Source: Mytilus californianus (Eukaryota > Mollusca > Bivalvia > Mytilida > Mytilidae). From it: a stretch of 64,000 bases of DNA. Within the stretch, counting starts at the first letter, position 1; each line of letters starts with the position of its first letter. The notes under the pieces were generated by a model that was not told the origin of the DNA, searched no databases, and saw only the letters and a program-made list of their open reading frames with translations. This document shows, piece after piece, positions 10,623 to 22,269 of this stretch. Location: NCBI RefSeq assembly GCF_021869535.1, contig NW_026262734.1, positions 110,829,088 to 110,893,087 on the forward strand, written 5' to 3'. The position numbers were made by a program, and so were the translations under genes.

Positions 10623-11010
10623 TGTCTCTGAACTTGTACATCCCGTCATTGTGTTATTGTGTTATGGTAAATTTTTGTATTTTTATCTTTCATTTTTGCT
10701 AATGTGCTTTGTCTTTATGCCTTTTTGTGTTGTTTTTTTGTTACATATGACATGGCTCTGTTCTTATACATCCCGTCATTTTGTTATTTTGCTATGGTTA
10801 ATAATGGAATACTCGTCTTTCAGTTCTGCTAATGTGCTTTGTGTATATGCCTGTGTGTGTTTCCTTGTTCCATATAAGGTGGCTCTGTTCTTATACATCC
10901 TGTCATTGTGTTATTATGCTATGGTAAATTTTTATATTCATGTTTTCATTTTTTTATGTGCTTTGTCTAAATGTCTTTTTGTGTTTCTTTGTTACATATT
11001 TATTTGTTTA
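10623..11010 (+). repeat. Three tandem ~130-bp units
   Basis: Units start near 10,623, 10,755 and 10,883, each beginning 'ctctg(a/t)(a/t)cttgtacatcc' or 'ctctgttcttatacatcc', followed by 'gtcattgtgttatt', 'gctaatgtgctttg' and a 'tgcctttttgtgtt' variant. The open frame across it is a by-product of the repeat. Single copies occur at 2.7 kb, 32.1 kb and 32.6 kb. Confidence 0.75.
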
Positions 11011-11340
11011 TATAGCGATTAAGATTATAACACAATGTTGACTGCTGTACTCCAATTGTGGACATTTTTACCTATTATGTCTGTGTGTTTTGTTCACACA
11101 TCGTTGTCAATATAATGGAATTGTATGCGACTGTCATACAATTGAGAGGTTTAGCTAGTTAACAAAAACAGGTTTAATCCATTTTTTTCTACATAAGAAA
11201 ATGGCTGTACCAAGACAGGAATACGACAGTTGTTGTCCATTCGTTTGATGTGTTTGAGCTTTTGATTTTGCCATTCGAACTTGGACTTTCTTTTTTGAAT
11301 TTTTCTCGGAATTTGGTATTTTTGTTATTTACTTTTTACC
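11011..11340 (+). repeat. Dispersed repeat (CATTCGTTTGATGTGTTTGAG family)
   Basis: This shares long similarity with 31,890-32,060 and 32,700-33,010, including 'ttcgtttgatgtgtttgagc' and 'tttcttttttgaattt'. In all three places it follows the 'gtcattgtgttatt' unit, so both are probably parts of one element. It is non-coding. Confidence 0.6.
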
Positions 11341-12837
11341 TAAGATTATCTTTGATCACCATGACAGATAATTAGGATATATTGCTATAGTTTAGAAAAA
11401 AATATTTTTATAATGTTTGAAAAATATTTAAACGATATAAAACACTTATGAGCTTGGTTGTGAAAAAGTGAAGATTAAGACTTAGTGATCAACTCAAATC
11501 TACGCAATAGGCGTCATTAATCTTTTTTGTACTTTAGCTTGCAAAAAAATAATTGAAATAGAAAAAGATGAATTGAAATCTTAATTTTCTAAAACAAACA
11601 CACTTGTATCAACAGTTTTTTCAAATTTAAATCACGCTAGAATCAATTGATATTACTACTTCGGCTAAAAACTGAGGAAAACAATTTGCATCTGTACAAA
11701 GAAATAAGTAGATAACGATAACATATAAATTTATTATAATGATTAAAAGAAATAACATACAGATACAACGATTAAAGACCCATTCATTTATTCATCGGCC
11801 GGCATTAACTAAGCTTAGCAAGAGTTGTAGCCCTTAGTCTGTAAAATTTCCGATATGTTTAACCTCCGGTATTCTTTGAGTCAAACTACGGGTATCTCGA
11901 AAAATTTCTCTGGTCTGACTTACTTCGAGATAACGAGAGTCGACGATTCACTTCAAAATGAACACGTGTACTTAAACTATCCCAAACAAAAAATAATACA
12001 TGATACGGGACAGACGGAACCACAAACGAAATTACACACTGGGAAACATAATGCTCCTCTTCTATTGTAGGCGGGTGATAAAATTATTTCTAAAAGTATT
12101 AACTCTATATTATTGTTATTGCAAACAGCAAAACTAATACAATTCAAAAAAGGTCACAATAAAAAAAAAATCAATTTGAAGCGATAACAAAATTTACATA
12201 TTTTTAGACTCTTAAAAGGTTTTTAGCACGTGTGTTTTTTTTTCAAATTTTGAGTAGCTTATTTGTTGCTGTAACAATTTAGACTCCTTCTTCTAATTGA
12301 AGTATACATACTCCAGTTGCTGGATTTTTTCGGAATTGCCAAAGGTTGCCTTGGATGGTTTTCGCCTCTTTCGGGTTGTTGTCACTAATATTTAAAAAAG
12401 GAAACATTAAATTTAATTATCTATTACTATTTTGGATAACATGAATCCCCCATCAGTATAATTAGGATGATGTAAAATGAATCTTATCAATCTAAATTAA
12501 TGTAACTGAAACAACTTCTACAGTTGTACAATTGAAAACCGAACAAAAAGATAATTAAGTTCACTTCTTGTAAGAGAAAAAGAGATGTTGGATAGCAAGT
12601 TACCAAGGAAAATAAAAAAAATATCATCCTGACTATCAGAAGACGTAATTGAGGATATATCTTTAACAAATATTTGAGTCGAAGAACGGAAGAAAGTATA
12701 CAAATAAACATGTGCAGCGTGAACAAGAAATGTGTCAGTATCATGAAGGTAGTTTTAGTCAGAGCAATATCACTGAAATAGTCAACTACCTTAGTTTTTG
12801 AGTGTTCGTCTTCTAAATTCGTTTATGTCAATTTTAG
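11341..12837. other. No gene recognised
   Basis: AT-rich sequence. Short frames at 11,855-12,070 and 12,487-12,744 show no domain or splice support. This may be intron upstream of the exon at 12,838; a pyrimidine-rich tract sits just before that exon. Confidence 0.5.
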
Positions 12838-13125
12838 GCAGTAAACTTATATATGAACCGTACTTCAACAAAGCACTCTGCAGCATCAATCGTTATCAAC
12901 CTTTCCCCTTCTCAACTGATGGAAACAGTAAATGTGTGTTTCAAAAGTCATTTTGTAATGAAAAGGGACAATACGCTTTTCAAACTGGAACTTTGAAAAG
13001 TGACACAACATGTGGATGCGACTTGTCAAGAGGATACGAATTTGCTACCAAACCAAGAAACAACTGCTACTGCATACCGTCGGAAGAAGACTGTTCCTGT
13101 CACAAACTTCCTTGCAATGAAAAAG
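12838..13125 (+). CDS. Cysteine-rich extracellular-type exon (partial host gene)
   Basis: A 288-bp internal exon is bounded by the acceptor ATTTTAG| and the donor AAAAAG|GTATGT. Both ends are phase 1, so the exon is a symmetric module that can be skipped or duplicated without frame change. It encodes about 96 residues with ten cysteines. These include FCNEKGQYAF near the middle, the pair CGCDLSRGYEF and the end CYCIPSEEDCSCHKLPC. The spacing resembles disulphide-rich modules found in secreted or receptor-like mollusc proteins that I recognise only in general form. No signal peptide, transmembrane segment or flanking exon of the same gene could be placed in the window. Function is unknown. Composition and splice sites argue for a real exon, but an exon left from a decayed duplicate is possible. 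Confidence 0.6.
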
Positions 13126-13329
13126 GTATGTAAAACAAAAAACAATCACACATCTGCATACCTCTGTAGTATTATAGATTGATGAAGATACAGCAAACGA
13201 GTAATAAAATATAAACCGCAGTTAAGCTTTATATTGATTCAACAATACACCATTTGTTATATATCTTCAAGACTGTAAAAAGAAATTATTAAGACGACAC
13301 ATGTTTTGCAAATAACCTTGATTTACTTT

Positions 13330-15880
13330 ATTAGGTTTTTCCTTTTTTCTGTGGAAAGACCTATTGTATTTGTTGCGATAAATATTATTTTCTTTTTCCG
13401 CCATCTTTGTTCTTGCGTGTAATTTTGTGTTTGCAAGATGTCGCTTAGATGTTTGGTATATGATATCGCATAGTTTATGCGCCTTTGAAATTGACAATGT
13501 TTAGCCGAATATTTTTCTTTGCAAAAGTTATCTCCATAATCGTAAAGAAACCGATCAATTTTTTTTTTAAATAACCGAATTCCTCGATTTATCATCAGGA
13601 CGTTTGGCAATTTTGACCGAAGCGATACAAAGAATCCATATGAGAGTTATTTCGCCTCCTGTATTTTCAATAAGTGATATGTTGATGTATAGCATGAATA
13701 GTTAGTGATAGTTACCAGTATATATTGAATTGTGGTCCTTGGTGCTCAAAAATGAATTTGAGGTCAAGGTCATGTTCTAAATATGTTTTTTTTTTTTTAT
13801 CTCCACTGAAAGCTATATATAGAATTACAAATGCAAAATATTACTTTTATTGTGAAAAAGGTATAAGTTTGTTCTGTAACAATCCAATGAGATCCTATAT
13901 GAGCGTTTGCCCCTGAAAAGTTTAAATTTGATATTGATTGAGTATTTCTTCAACATGATACATGATAAATCCATACGGTCTTTTGCAAAGTGTTGGTTAA
14001 TATATTGCATTGAAAAATTCCAACCGAAAGTGACCCTTTATTAGCAAGAAGTAGCCATTTATGCACTTATTTCATGGAAATATACATACAAATCATCTAT
14101 TTGTTTTAAATAGACATACATAAACCTATCATTTGAGACCAAAAGTGACCTTCGATAACCCGGGAGTAACTTCTTATCTCACTTATTACAGGCTAAAGTA
14201 TATAGAAACCATGTTTTTTTGGAATCAGAGTAAAACAGATACCTTTTAAAACCGGGAGTGGCATTTTATAAACCAGAAGTTATCAATTATCTTCCTTATT
14301 TTAAGCAAAAATATACTAAAACCATGAATATTTGAAATCAGTATGAAAGGAGCTATCATATGAGACTTGAAGTGACGTAAATTAAAGAAAAACGGGAGTA
14401 ACTTCTGATGAATTATTTATAAAATTAATGTAGAAAGACCTTCAATTGTTTGTGAACAATTGGTTTTTAATTATTTTTCTTTCATCTTCTGTCAAACCAT
14501 TTTCTTGCGTTAAATAGTGGTATCAAAGGATGTCTCTCGGATTTTTTCCACATCATATCGAACAGTTATTGCGCTTTTGTAACTCATCCTATTCACCCGA
14601 ACAATTTGTTTGTACAGGTCATCTCCCCAAACACCGTGTTTTGTGTACGAATTTGCTTTGCAACTGTAACACAAATCAATAAGTTTATTTCTCCAAATTG
14701 CTTGCTGTACTCAGGATACATCGGCCAATTTTAACCGAAGCGATACAGACTCCATATGAGAGTAAGTTTCACTTTTGTATTTGTCATAAGGGATATGTAA
14801 ATGTTACTCATGAACAGCAAGTAATAGAGACCTAAGGTATCTTGGTTTGAGGTCCGTGGTCCACCAATATTTGATATATTGTATCGTACAGTTTATGCTC
14901 TTTTATATTTTACCCTATTTAGCCGAACTATTTTCTGTGTAAGAAATATCTGCTCGCACAGTATTTATAATGTGTGTGCCTTAACCAAAAAATATATCGA
15001 CTAAATCGAATTTGTTTGTTACATCTGTAGAAATATCAACCTAAACAATTAGGTCAAGGTCAAAGGTCAGGTTCTCAATGTTGACTTTTCCTTGTTTTTG
15101 CATTTTCTCTGACACTTTGAAAGATTTATATATATATATAAGAACTAGTGCAAAATGCTTGAACAATTGTGATGAAGATATGCTACATTTGGTTTGAAAT
15201 AATCTAATGACATCTGACAGGAGTTAATTGATTATTTTTTCAACTTTGTTCACAATAACTCCATAGGGCCTTTTGTAAAATGCTGCGCGACACTTGACCT
15301 TTAAAATGTCAACCATACGTCACCTTGAGGAAACTGGAAGTAGCGGTTTTCGCACTTTTGTCATGGAAAAGTACTTAAAACCCATATATATATATTTTTC
15401 TAATAGACATATGTCTTACAGGTAAATGTATATGGAAACCACATATGTTTGGAATGAGTGTAAAACAGCTATCATATGAGACCGGCAGTGACAATATAAA
15501 CCGGACGTAGGCAATTATCTCCTCCTTTTTTAAAAGGGGAGGTAATTGCCTACTTCCGGTTTATGTTGTCACTGCCGGTCTCATATGATAGCTTTTTCAC
15601 ACTGATTCCAAACATTTATGGTTACTAAAAGCAAAAGTATTTTTGGTATCAGTGAACGAAGCAAATATATGAGACCAGAAGTGACATTTACTTAACTGGA
15701 AGTAGATCATTGTCTCCCTTATTTTACCCAAAAGTAAATAAACACCAATTATCTGTCGAATTTGTATGAAAAACATATGATTGGACGCAAATAGTAACTT
15801 TCAGCAAACGGGAAGTATCTTCCTATTCATTGTTAAGAAAATTGATGTGGAAAGACCTTCAGTTGTTCTGAAAAATTGGG
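13330..15880. repeat. Repeat cluster built on an 'aagtgac...gggagtaac' module
   Basis: Two similar long blocks (13,330-13,720 and 14,440-14,860) share 'gtggaaagacct'/'gtagaaagacct', 'accgaagcgatacaa' and 'ccatatgagagt'. Between and after them are degenerate units of roughly 120 bp containing 'tatgaga', 'aagtgac' and 'cgggagtaac' or 'ccggaagta' (14,130-14,430 and 15,300-15,840). The cluster includes the fold-back at 15.43-15.62 kb. There is no coding gene; short frames here are repeat shadows. Confidence 0.65.
15433..15624. repeat. Fold-back inverted repeat, arms ~95 bp, almost no loop
   Basis: The left arm 15,433-15,530 pairs with 15,532-15,624. The core 'tatgagaccggcagtgaca' is mirrored as 'tgtcactgccggtctcata'. 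A few mismatches occur (for example ggacgtagg against ggaagtagg). The centre is the T/A run at 15,526-15,536. It is made from two head-to-head copies of the local repeat unit. Such a structure could extrude as a cruciform or give a long hairpin RNA. Confidence 0.85.
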
Positions 15881-16574
15881 TTTTAATACGTGAGTGATTT
15901 TTTTCTTTTTCGACTTACTCTTCATGCTCTTATTTATTTTTTTGAAATTTGCTGTTGATGAAAGGTAAAGGTAATTGAAACACTTCGGTTATCCCTATAC
16001 ACGAACTGGGTATCCACTATTTGTTGTAATTTTCGTAATTTGTTGTTGTAATGGTGTCAAACTTTGTATTTGTTTTGATCTCGACCTGTTTTCATTTCGG
16101 AAGTATCCGTTTTCGCATATTTGTCATGGAAAAGTACTTAGAATCCATTTACATTTATTTAATAGACATTCGTCGTACAGGTAAAATGTAAGGCTGTCAA
16201 ACTTCGTATTTGGTTTTGATTTTCGACCCGTTTGCATTCTTCCGCAAATTTGGCGTTTTAACATTGTTGTGCCGATATTTAGAGTAATTCCGTCTAAATT
16301 TCACCTAGTTGGTAACTGAGAGGTTTTGTCGATGTGTTTGATATCAGTCATACATAACAGACTTCACAGACCGTTGGGTTTGATTCCCAGTACAGAAAAA
16401 TACAAATAACAAAATTTAAACCCAGGATAGTGTTTAAATTACAATAAGAGACGCGAAAGATACCGAGGGGTAAATCAATTATCTTGTTTGGAAAGGATAA
16501 AGCCTACTTTGTAGAAAAATCCTTCTGATTGAAACTAAAAATTCTCTGATACTGACATTTTTCTGATTCTTGAT

Positions 16575-16760
16575 TTATTGACAACATATGTGTTATGTTG
16601 GAAGGAAGTGTTTTTCAATAAACAATGGGATTACCTCAGCTGTATTTTGCAAAACCGTTTTGGAATATTGAGTCCGCAACATACTGAATGCTCTTCAATT
16701 TCGTACTTTATTTGGTCTTTTGACTTATTTTTATTTGCGCGATGTCACTGTTCAGTCTTT
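16575..16760 (+). repeat. Diverged copy of the 22.1-kb hammerhead-type repeat
   Basis: It shares the order 'gctgtattttgcaaaac', 'ttttggaat', 'gaatgctcttcaa' and 'atttggtctttt' with 22,081-22,180 and with the reverse strand of 54,090-54,170. The ribozyme core is degraded here ('cactgttcagtcttttgta'). The 16,800-17,990 stretch after it is AT-rich with nothing I can assign. Confidence 0.5.
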
Positions 16761-18004
16761 TGTAGTTATAGACAAGTGCAATCCTGGAACATATATCTAT
16801 GAGGAGTTTATTCACTAAATAAGTTAAAGTGTGATGACTTCATTGAACGTATATATCCTATCAAACTTGAAATACAGGATACTACAGATACTGTTAGATG
16901 TGCTTATGTCTTGACTCACATAAGACAGAGGAAGTAAACAAGGTTTGAAAAAAAAAAGATAATTGTTGCACTTTTCTTTTATCAAGAAAAATGTAATACA
17001 GGAAATCACTTTTTTGCATTTCTTGGGTTGCTAAAAAACAAACAATATTCCTTCTAACAGTAAATCGTCAAGAGACAGTATGACGACAGGCTAAGGGTAA
17101 AATAAGTGTACGTTTCTATGTTTCCTTGAAGTATTCACTCCTTTATCTGCATCCATGGTAGACCTAACATTTATGATATACTTGTACGATACTCTTATTT
17201 GTTTTGATATTTATTAGAGGGGTCATGAAAGAAAAGTATACCAATAATTGCAAAGGTGTCTGCAATGATTAAACACAACATGACTATTATATTATTTTTT
17301 CAATAATAAATTGAAAAAATTATATAGAAAATGTTAGATGCACATCTTCGTGCTGACACACATGCAAAAAGAGTGAAGAAGATTCAAACAGATTGTTATC
17401 CGAATCATTAGTTTTTGTTTAAAGCACCAGTTAAAGTCTTACCACATGACAAGTTCAAAGCTATTTCCGAGTAGTAAGTATTAAACTAACAACATATATA
17501 TGTAGTAAAGAGGAAGAAGTCAGACAAAATAATTATTTAGTTACGTGTTATCAAAAAATGAAGACCTCAGACAAATGTCCTAAAGCCATCATTGTTTTCC
17601 TTTTTCATTTTACAAACAAGCCCGAATACACAAATATTTCGTAGTGCATTTCTTTCAGACAATAAACTCAAATTAAAAAAAAACCACCTATAGGACAAAT
17701 AATAATATCAAAATTATAGAAAATTCTCCCAGCTCTAACTCCAAATATGGTTAATTATGTGGTAGGGAGGTCTAAATTTTAGTTTTAACAGGTTCTGACA
17801 TACTAATTTTTTACCTTGTGTAACTGGAACAAATCACTACTATATCATCGTACCAAAACGGATAAATATAAATGACCAATTCTAAAAAAAAAAAAAAACT
17901 TTGAATGACCTAAGCATAGGAAAGTTGGCCAGGGCCATAGGATATATATTATTGAATTGATAGCAGTTTTAATTTTCAAATTTGAATGTTTAATTTTGAG
18001 GTTT

Positions 18005-18095
18005 AAATGTCAAGATCACGGTGGATAAGGTTGTCCTGCGAGAGAACGTTTTGTGCTGGTGATTTGGTCCTGACTGGTGCTGGTGATCATTGCAA
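18005..18095 (-). repeat. Inverted repeat arm (pairs with 21,170-21,260)
   Basis: 'aaggttgtcctgcgagagaa' followed by 'gtgctggtgat' and 'ggtcctgactggtgctggtg' is the reverse complement of the segment at 21,170-21,260, with few mismatches over about 80 bp. Extra 'gtgctggtgggtcctgata' minisatellite-like units lie at 18,360-18,410 and 'cacagaaccaggac' units lie at 20,950-20,990. The pair may be the ends of a ~3.2-kb non-autonomous element, or two copies in opposite orientation. Confidence 0.6.
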
Positions 18096-18410
18096 ATATG
18101 TAAACAAAACGAAAATGCTGATTTTTGACGTTTTCCAGCATAAAAATTGAAAGGAAATAGTTGAGATATTTCAATTTTGTTTCTTATGGGTTCATAGGCA
18201 AACAATGTAAAATGTGACCCTCTAAACTGTTTCAGTAAGCGAAACAGAAAAGTGTTCATTTTTAGAAAATCTAGAACTGAAAAAACAAATAAAAAATGCC
18301 TATGTGTGAAAAACCTGCGCAATTAATTAAACTTGTGCATTTTCTCAGTTTAGACATGTCCTGATTCTGTGCTGGTGGGTCCTGATACGGTGCTGGGGAT
18401 TTTTGGTAAA

Positions 18411-20260
18411 AGGTTGGTCATATTCAAAACAAACGTTACAGAATCAATAAAATTGGACAGATAATTGTATTCAATCGGCTTTGTGACTCCTATTTTTACT
18501 TTTGAACATCCATTGACTGTTTAATAAGCGTTTTCAAATAATCGTAACTTATATTACATAATCAGATGAAAATATATCTAATTAGAATAGTTTTATTTAA
18601 GATATTAAATGCCCTTAAATTGGTGATGCTCTAGATAACATGCTAACAAACAATTAAAAGGTGCTTGAGGTAAAGCGACATTTATAACGACAATAAACGT
18701 TTGACTGGTTTATTTCAATTAAATATACGAGGTTGGATGATCTAACTATTGGTGCCTCTAATTTTTCCTTCGACTGGATAAAAAAACCGACCCATTGTTG
18801 CTTACCATATATAGCTGATAAAAACTAACTACAATGGAGCAAGATGTGAACAATTGCAAGTCAAAGTATTACCTGCAAAAACGAGCGAAAACTATAACGA
18901 ATGCTAGCTATAAAAATGTAAACGATTAAAAAATGAAGACGTTCGACCTGATTGAAAATCCTCTTTTGAAAAAAAAAACAAATATGACAAATGGCAACCA
19001 TCAACAACCACTTGTTTTGGGCACTCGTAACTTAACATGGTTGTTTGCGCTCGCTCAGCCTCCACATCCTCCTCCCCACCTCAACCCAACCAACACCTCC
19101 TCCTTTCCTCCTTTATTGGTACAGTTGTGTAACAACACAACACTTAGCACACAACATAATAACATAAAGACACAAATTATTGAACCACGAGTACTCGCAG
19201 CTACTGAGAGCTAGTTCAAAGCCGTATTTTCAACTAATAGATAAACCATGTTCTATGAGATTAAAATTTCAATCGGTATTCATCAAACAAATTTCGCAAA
19301 ACTTAAGTTCAGTTCACATTTAAATTTTTGGTATAGCAGAACTTAAAAACTGTGCAGTGAATCTTGTGCTCACAACAGTCATTGTCATAAATTTGTATAC
19401 ATCAGACATTATAAAGGGCATGTTGAAGATACTAATTAGTATTTTACAGTTCAATTTAGTGATCATAAAAAGATGGAGATTGCATGGAGGTGAAGATAGG
19501 ATAAGAAGAAATTGATAGGTTTTTTGAGAAAAACAGCAGTAAGTGGTAAAATCCTCAACAAAATCTCAATAACTTTAGCTCCCACCCTGACGAGCCATGT
19601 GAGCTGTCGGTATCCTGTTGCACCTACCGCCCGTACTTTCTTCCTCTTAATTCTTTATCAAAAATCCTTGACAACAGAATTTACTTTTAGATCTTTAAAA
19701 TGTATAACTTACAAAATCTTATTTTTGTGTGTGTTATCTAGGGTATCTAGTGTTCATTCTCTGACAAATTCTCTTTTCTTCCACGAACTATTTAAATATT
19801 TTTTAGTGTTTTATTTTCGAAAATTCCCCGCGACAACCTATCATACAATGACTTTATGTTCACAAAAGGCAAATGATGCTTAACAGCTAATAGATACATT
19901 TTTCTTTTAAAGTACAGCTTTTAATCTGCATCAAATAATTTTTTATCAATAGTTTTAGAATTTCAAAACTATTCCAAGCTTAACAACTTTCACCGTGACA
20001 TCCCTCTCCCTTATTCAAAAAAAAAAACGAAATATTATTGTCATCCTTTTAGTAAATACTAAATTGTTACAAAGAAATTTGATTTTAGCTGCTGAGGGCA
20101 CATGATTCTTACGCACAGAAACAAGGCTGAGATTCATATGGTTGATGACAAAAAAGTATCTACAGTGTCGGACAAATTTGTCAGAGAAACAATATCCAGG
20201 ATGTTTAGGTTACACTGAATTTATTATCTGAACGCACATGATAGTTTGCCGTGATCAACT
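18411..20260. other. No gene recognised
   Basis: AT-rich sequence between the inverted repeat arms. The frames at 18,933-19,214 (proline/histidine/asparagine-rich) and 19,512-19,883 show no motif, splice-site or codon support. I treat them as chance. Confidence 0.45.
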
Positions 20261-20261
20261 T

Positions 20262-20555
20262 AGGTTGTGCTTGATTTTCATATGATGAAGACATAATCTT
20301 TCAATCTGTTTAATTAAGGTCTGGAGCTGGCATGGGAGTAACTGCTAATAGTCACTTGTTAATTTATGTATCAGTTTCATTTTGCTCAGTTTCTTTCGTT
20401 ACCTATTCTGACACGGTCTTGGACTTCTTTAAGCTGAGTTTTACTGTGCGTTTTGCTGTGTGTTTGTTTATTCTACATTGGCTAGAGGTATAGGGGAGGG
20501 TTGAGATCTCACAAAACATGTTTAACACCGACGCATTTTTGCGCCTGTTTTTGTT
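20262..20555 (+). mobile_element. PLE-like 3' UTR fragment
   Basis: This matches the 3' untranslated region of the PLE-like copies: 'gattttcatatgatgaagac', 'aggtctggagctggcatg' and 'ggctagaggtatagggg', ending in 'catttttgcgcctg'. It has neither the coding end nor the terminal tail module. AACAG-rich sequence follows (20,560-20,770). Confidence 0.8.
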
Positions 20556-21169
20556 GATAACCGATAACAGCAATTTAAATTATCTTAAATAAGAAAACAG
20601 AAAACAGTGAATTCAAAAATAAAAAAAAACCAGTAAACAGGTTTTTTTTTCTTCATAATAACAGTTCACAACAATGTCAATTTTAAGAAAACAGATAACA
20701 GCTAATTAGTCAATAACAGTTAACAGCTCATATATCTTCAAAATAACAGTTAACAAATGTTTTAAAATGTCTAAAACACCTCAACAAAATATATCTTGCA
20801 CCCCCTCTCAAAAACCAAATTAAAACAAAATAGACTCAACTTTGCTCATATGAAATATCCACCAAATATATGTTAGGTATATTTTCTATCAATTACACAA
20901 CTTTTCTGCATCAATGATCTTGAATATTTGCCACTTTTAACTAAAATATAAAGGCACAGAACCAGGACATAGGTGCACAGAACCAGGACCGTTTTACCTA
21001 ATCAGCAGTACGTCGTCAGGACAATTTCGCTTGGCTAATTTGCACGACGACTTTTGCAATAAAAAAATGTTGTATTATTCCTTGCATGGTATTTAGGACG
21101 GGTCAGAGAAAAATTAAGCAACGGAACGGTTGTTTGATTGCCGTTCTGATACAATGTAAACAAACACAC

Positions 21170-21260
21170 CAGCACAGAATCAGGACCCACCAGCACCAGT
21201 CAGGACCGAATCACCAGCACATAACGTTCTCTCGCAGGACAACCTTACCCACCGTGAAGA
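21170..21260 (+). repeat. Inverted repeat arm (pairs with 18,005-18,095)
   Basis: It carries 'caccagcacagaatcaggac', 'ccaccagcaccagtcagg' and 'ttctctcgcaggacaacctt', the mirror of 18,005-18,095. The coding-like frame over it (HQHQSGPNHQH) mirrors the one at 18.0 kb and is a repeat shadow. 21,261-22,080 shows nothing I can name. Confidence 0.6.
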
Positions 21261-22080
21261 TGTGGGTCGAATAATTCAAAAACTGTATCATTCATTGTTC
21301 TCCAATATATATGTAATGTATTTTAAAGGGAACAAAAAGTTTTAAAAAGCATACCAGGTGCAATTCCACCAATTCGTAGTTAGTCACATTCACATGCACC
21401 TTTGACCTTGTGTGTAACCCAATTTATCAAAATTTCATGCTATTTAAATTTAAGTGAAGTATTACAAGAATGAGATTTTGGAATGGATTGAATCACAAAA
21501 ACACATTTTTTAGAAAACTGCATTGAAATAGGACACTGCCATGAATATAAGTCAACAGAGCTACACTCAGTGTTTTGGGGAGATTTTGTCTGACTTTTTC
21601 AGTCTATCTTTTATATTTTGTTATAATAAAAAAAAACTATTATACCTTAATATACAGTTATAAGTAAATGAAATTATTTTTGAAGTAGTAACAATAAAAG
21701 GGAAGCTTTGTATGTCCCTCTTTGGGGCGCGGCGTCAATTTTAATCATTGTAATGTCAACCCCTCACTTAATAGAAAAAAGAAAATAACAAAAATACCGA
21801 ACTCCGAATAAAATTCGAAACGGAAATTCTCTAAGCAAATGTCAAAATCAAAATCTAAAACGCACGAAACGAATGGATAACAACCATCATATTCCTGACA
21901 GATATTTTTGCATGCAGAAAATGGTGGATTAACCTGGGTCATATTTATACTTTAATATCAAGAAATGGTTTCCACCCCAGTAGTCAGCACTTCGGTGTTG
22001 ACATGAATATCAATTATATGGTCATTTTTATAAATTTACTGTTTGCAAATGTATGAATAGTTGGAAATTCTAAGGATTTA

Positions 22081-22265
22081 TTCCAGGCATAGACTTCCTT
22101 AGCTTTATTTGGCACAACTTTTGGAATTTTGGGTCCTCAATGCTCTTCAACTTAATACTTGTTTGGCTTTCTAACTAGTTTGATCTGAGCGTCACTGATG
22201 AGTCTTATGTAGACGAAACGCGCGTCTGGCGTATCATAATTATATCAATTATAAGCCTGGTATCT
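22081..22265 (+). ncRNA. Hammerhead-ribozyme-like repeat
   Basis: The core of a hammerhead is present in order: CTGATGA (22,195-22,201), stem II GTC/GAC (22,202-22,204 and 22,212-22,214) with a 7-nt loop, GAAA (22,215-22,218), a short stem III (CGC 22,219-22,221 with GCG 22,229-22,231), U at 22,232 and the cleavage-site A at 22,233. Stem I, which needs bases before 22,195 to pair with bases after 22,233, is weak: only the first pair fits. Hammerheads are known in Penelope-like elements and small retroelements of mussels. The family resemblance is strong, while activity of this copy is doubtful. It lies in a dispersed repeat with relatives at 16.6 and 54.1 kb. Confidence 0.6.
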
Positions 22266-22269
22266 TTGA

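Noticed and set aside
10651..11022. 123-aa hydrophobic frame
   Set aside because: It is produced by three tandem non-coding repeat units.
16290..16400. tRNA-like sequence with A-box-like 'tagttggtaactgagag' and B-box-like 'gggtttgattccc'
   Set aside because: No acceptor stem closes and the spacing is too long; at best an old tRNA-derived SINE head.
19512..19883. 123-aa frame
   Set aside because: No motif, splice support or coding-like composition.
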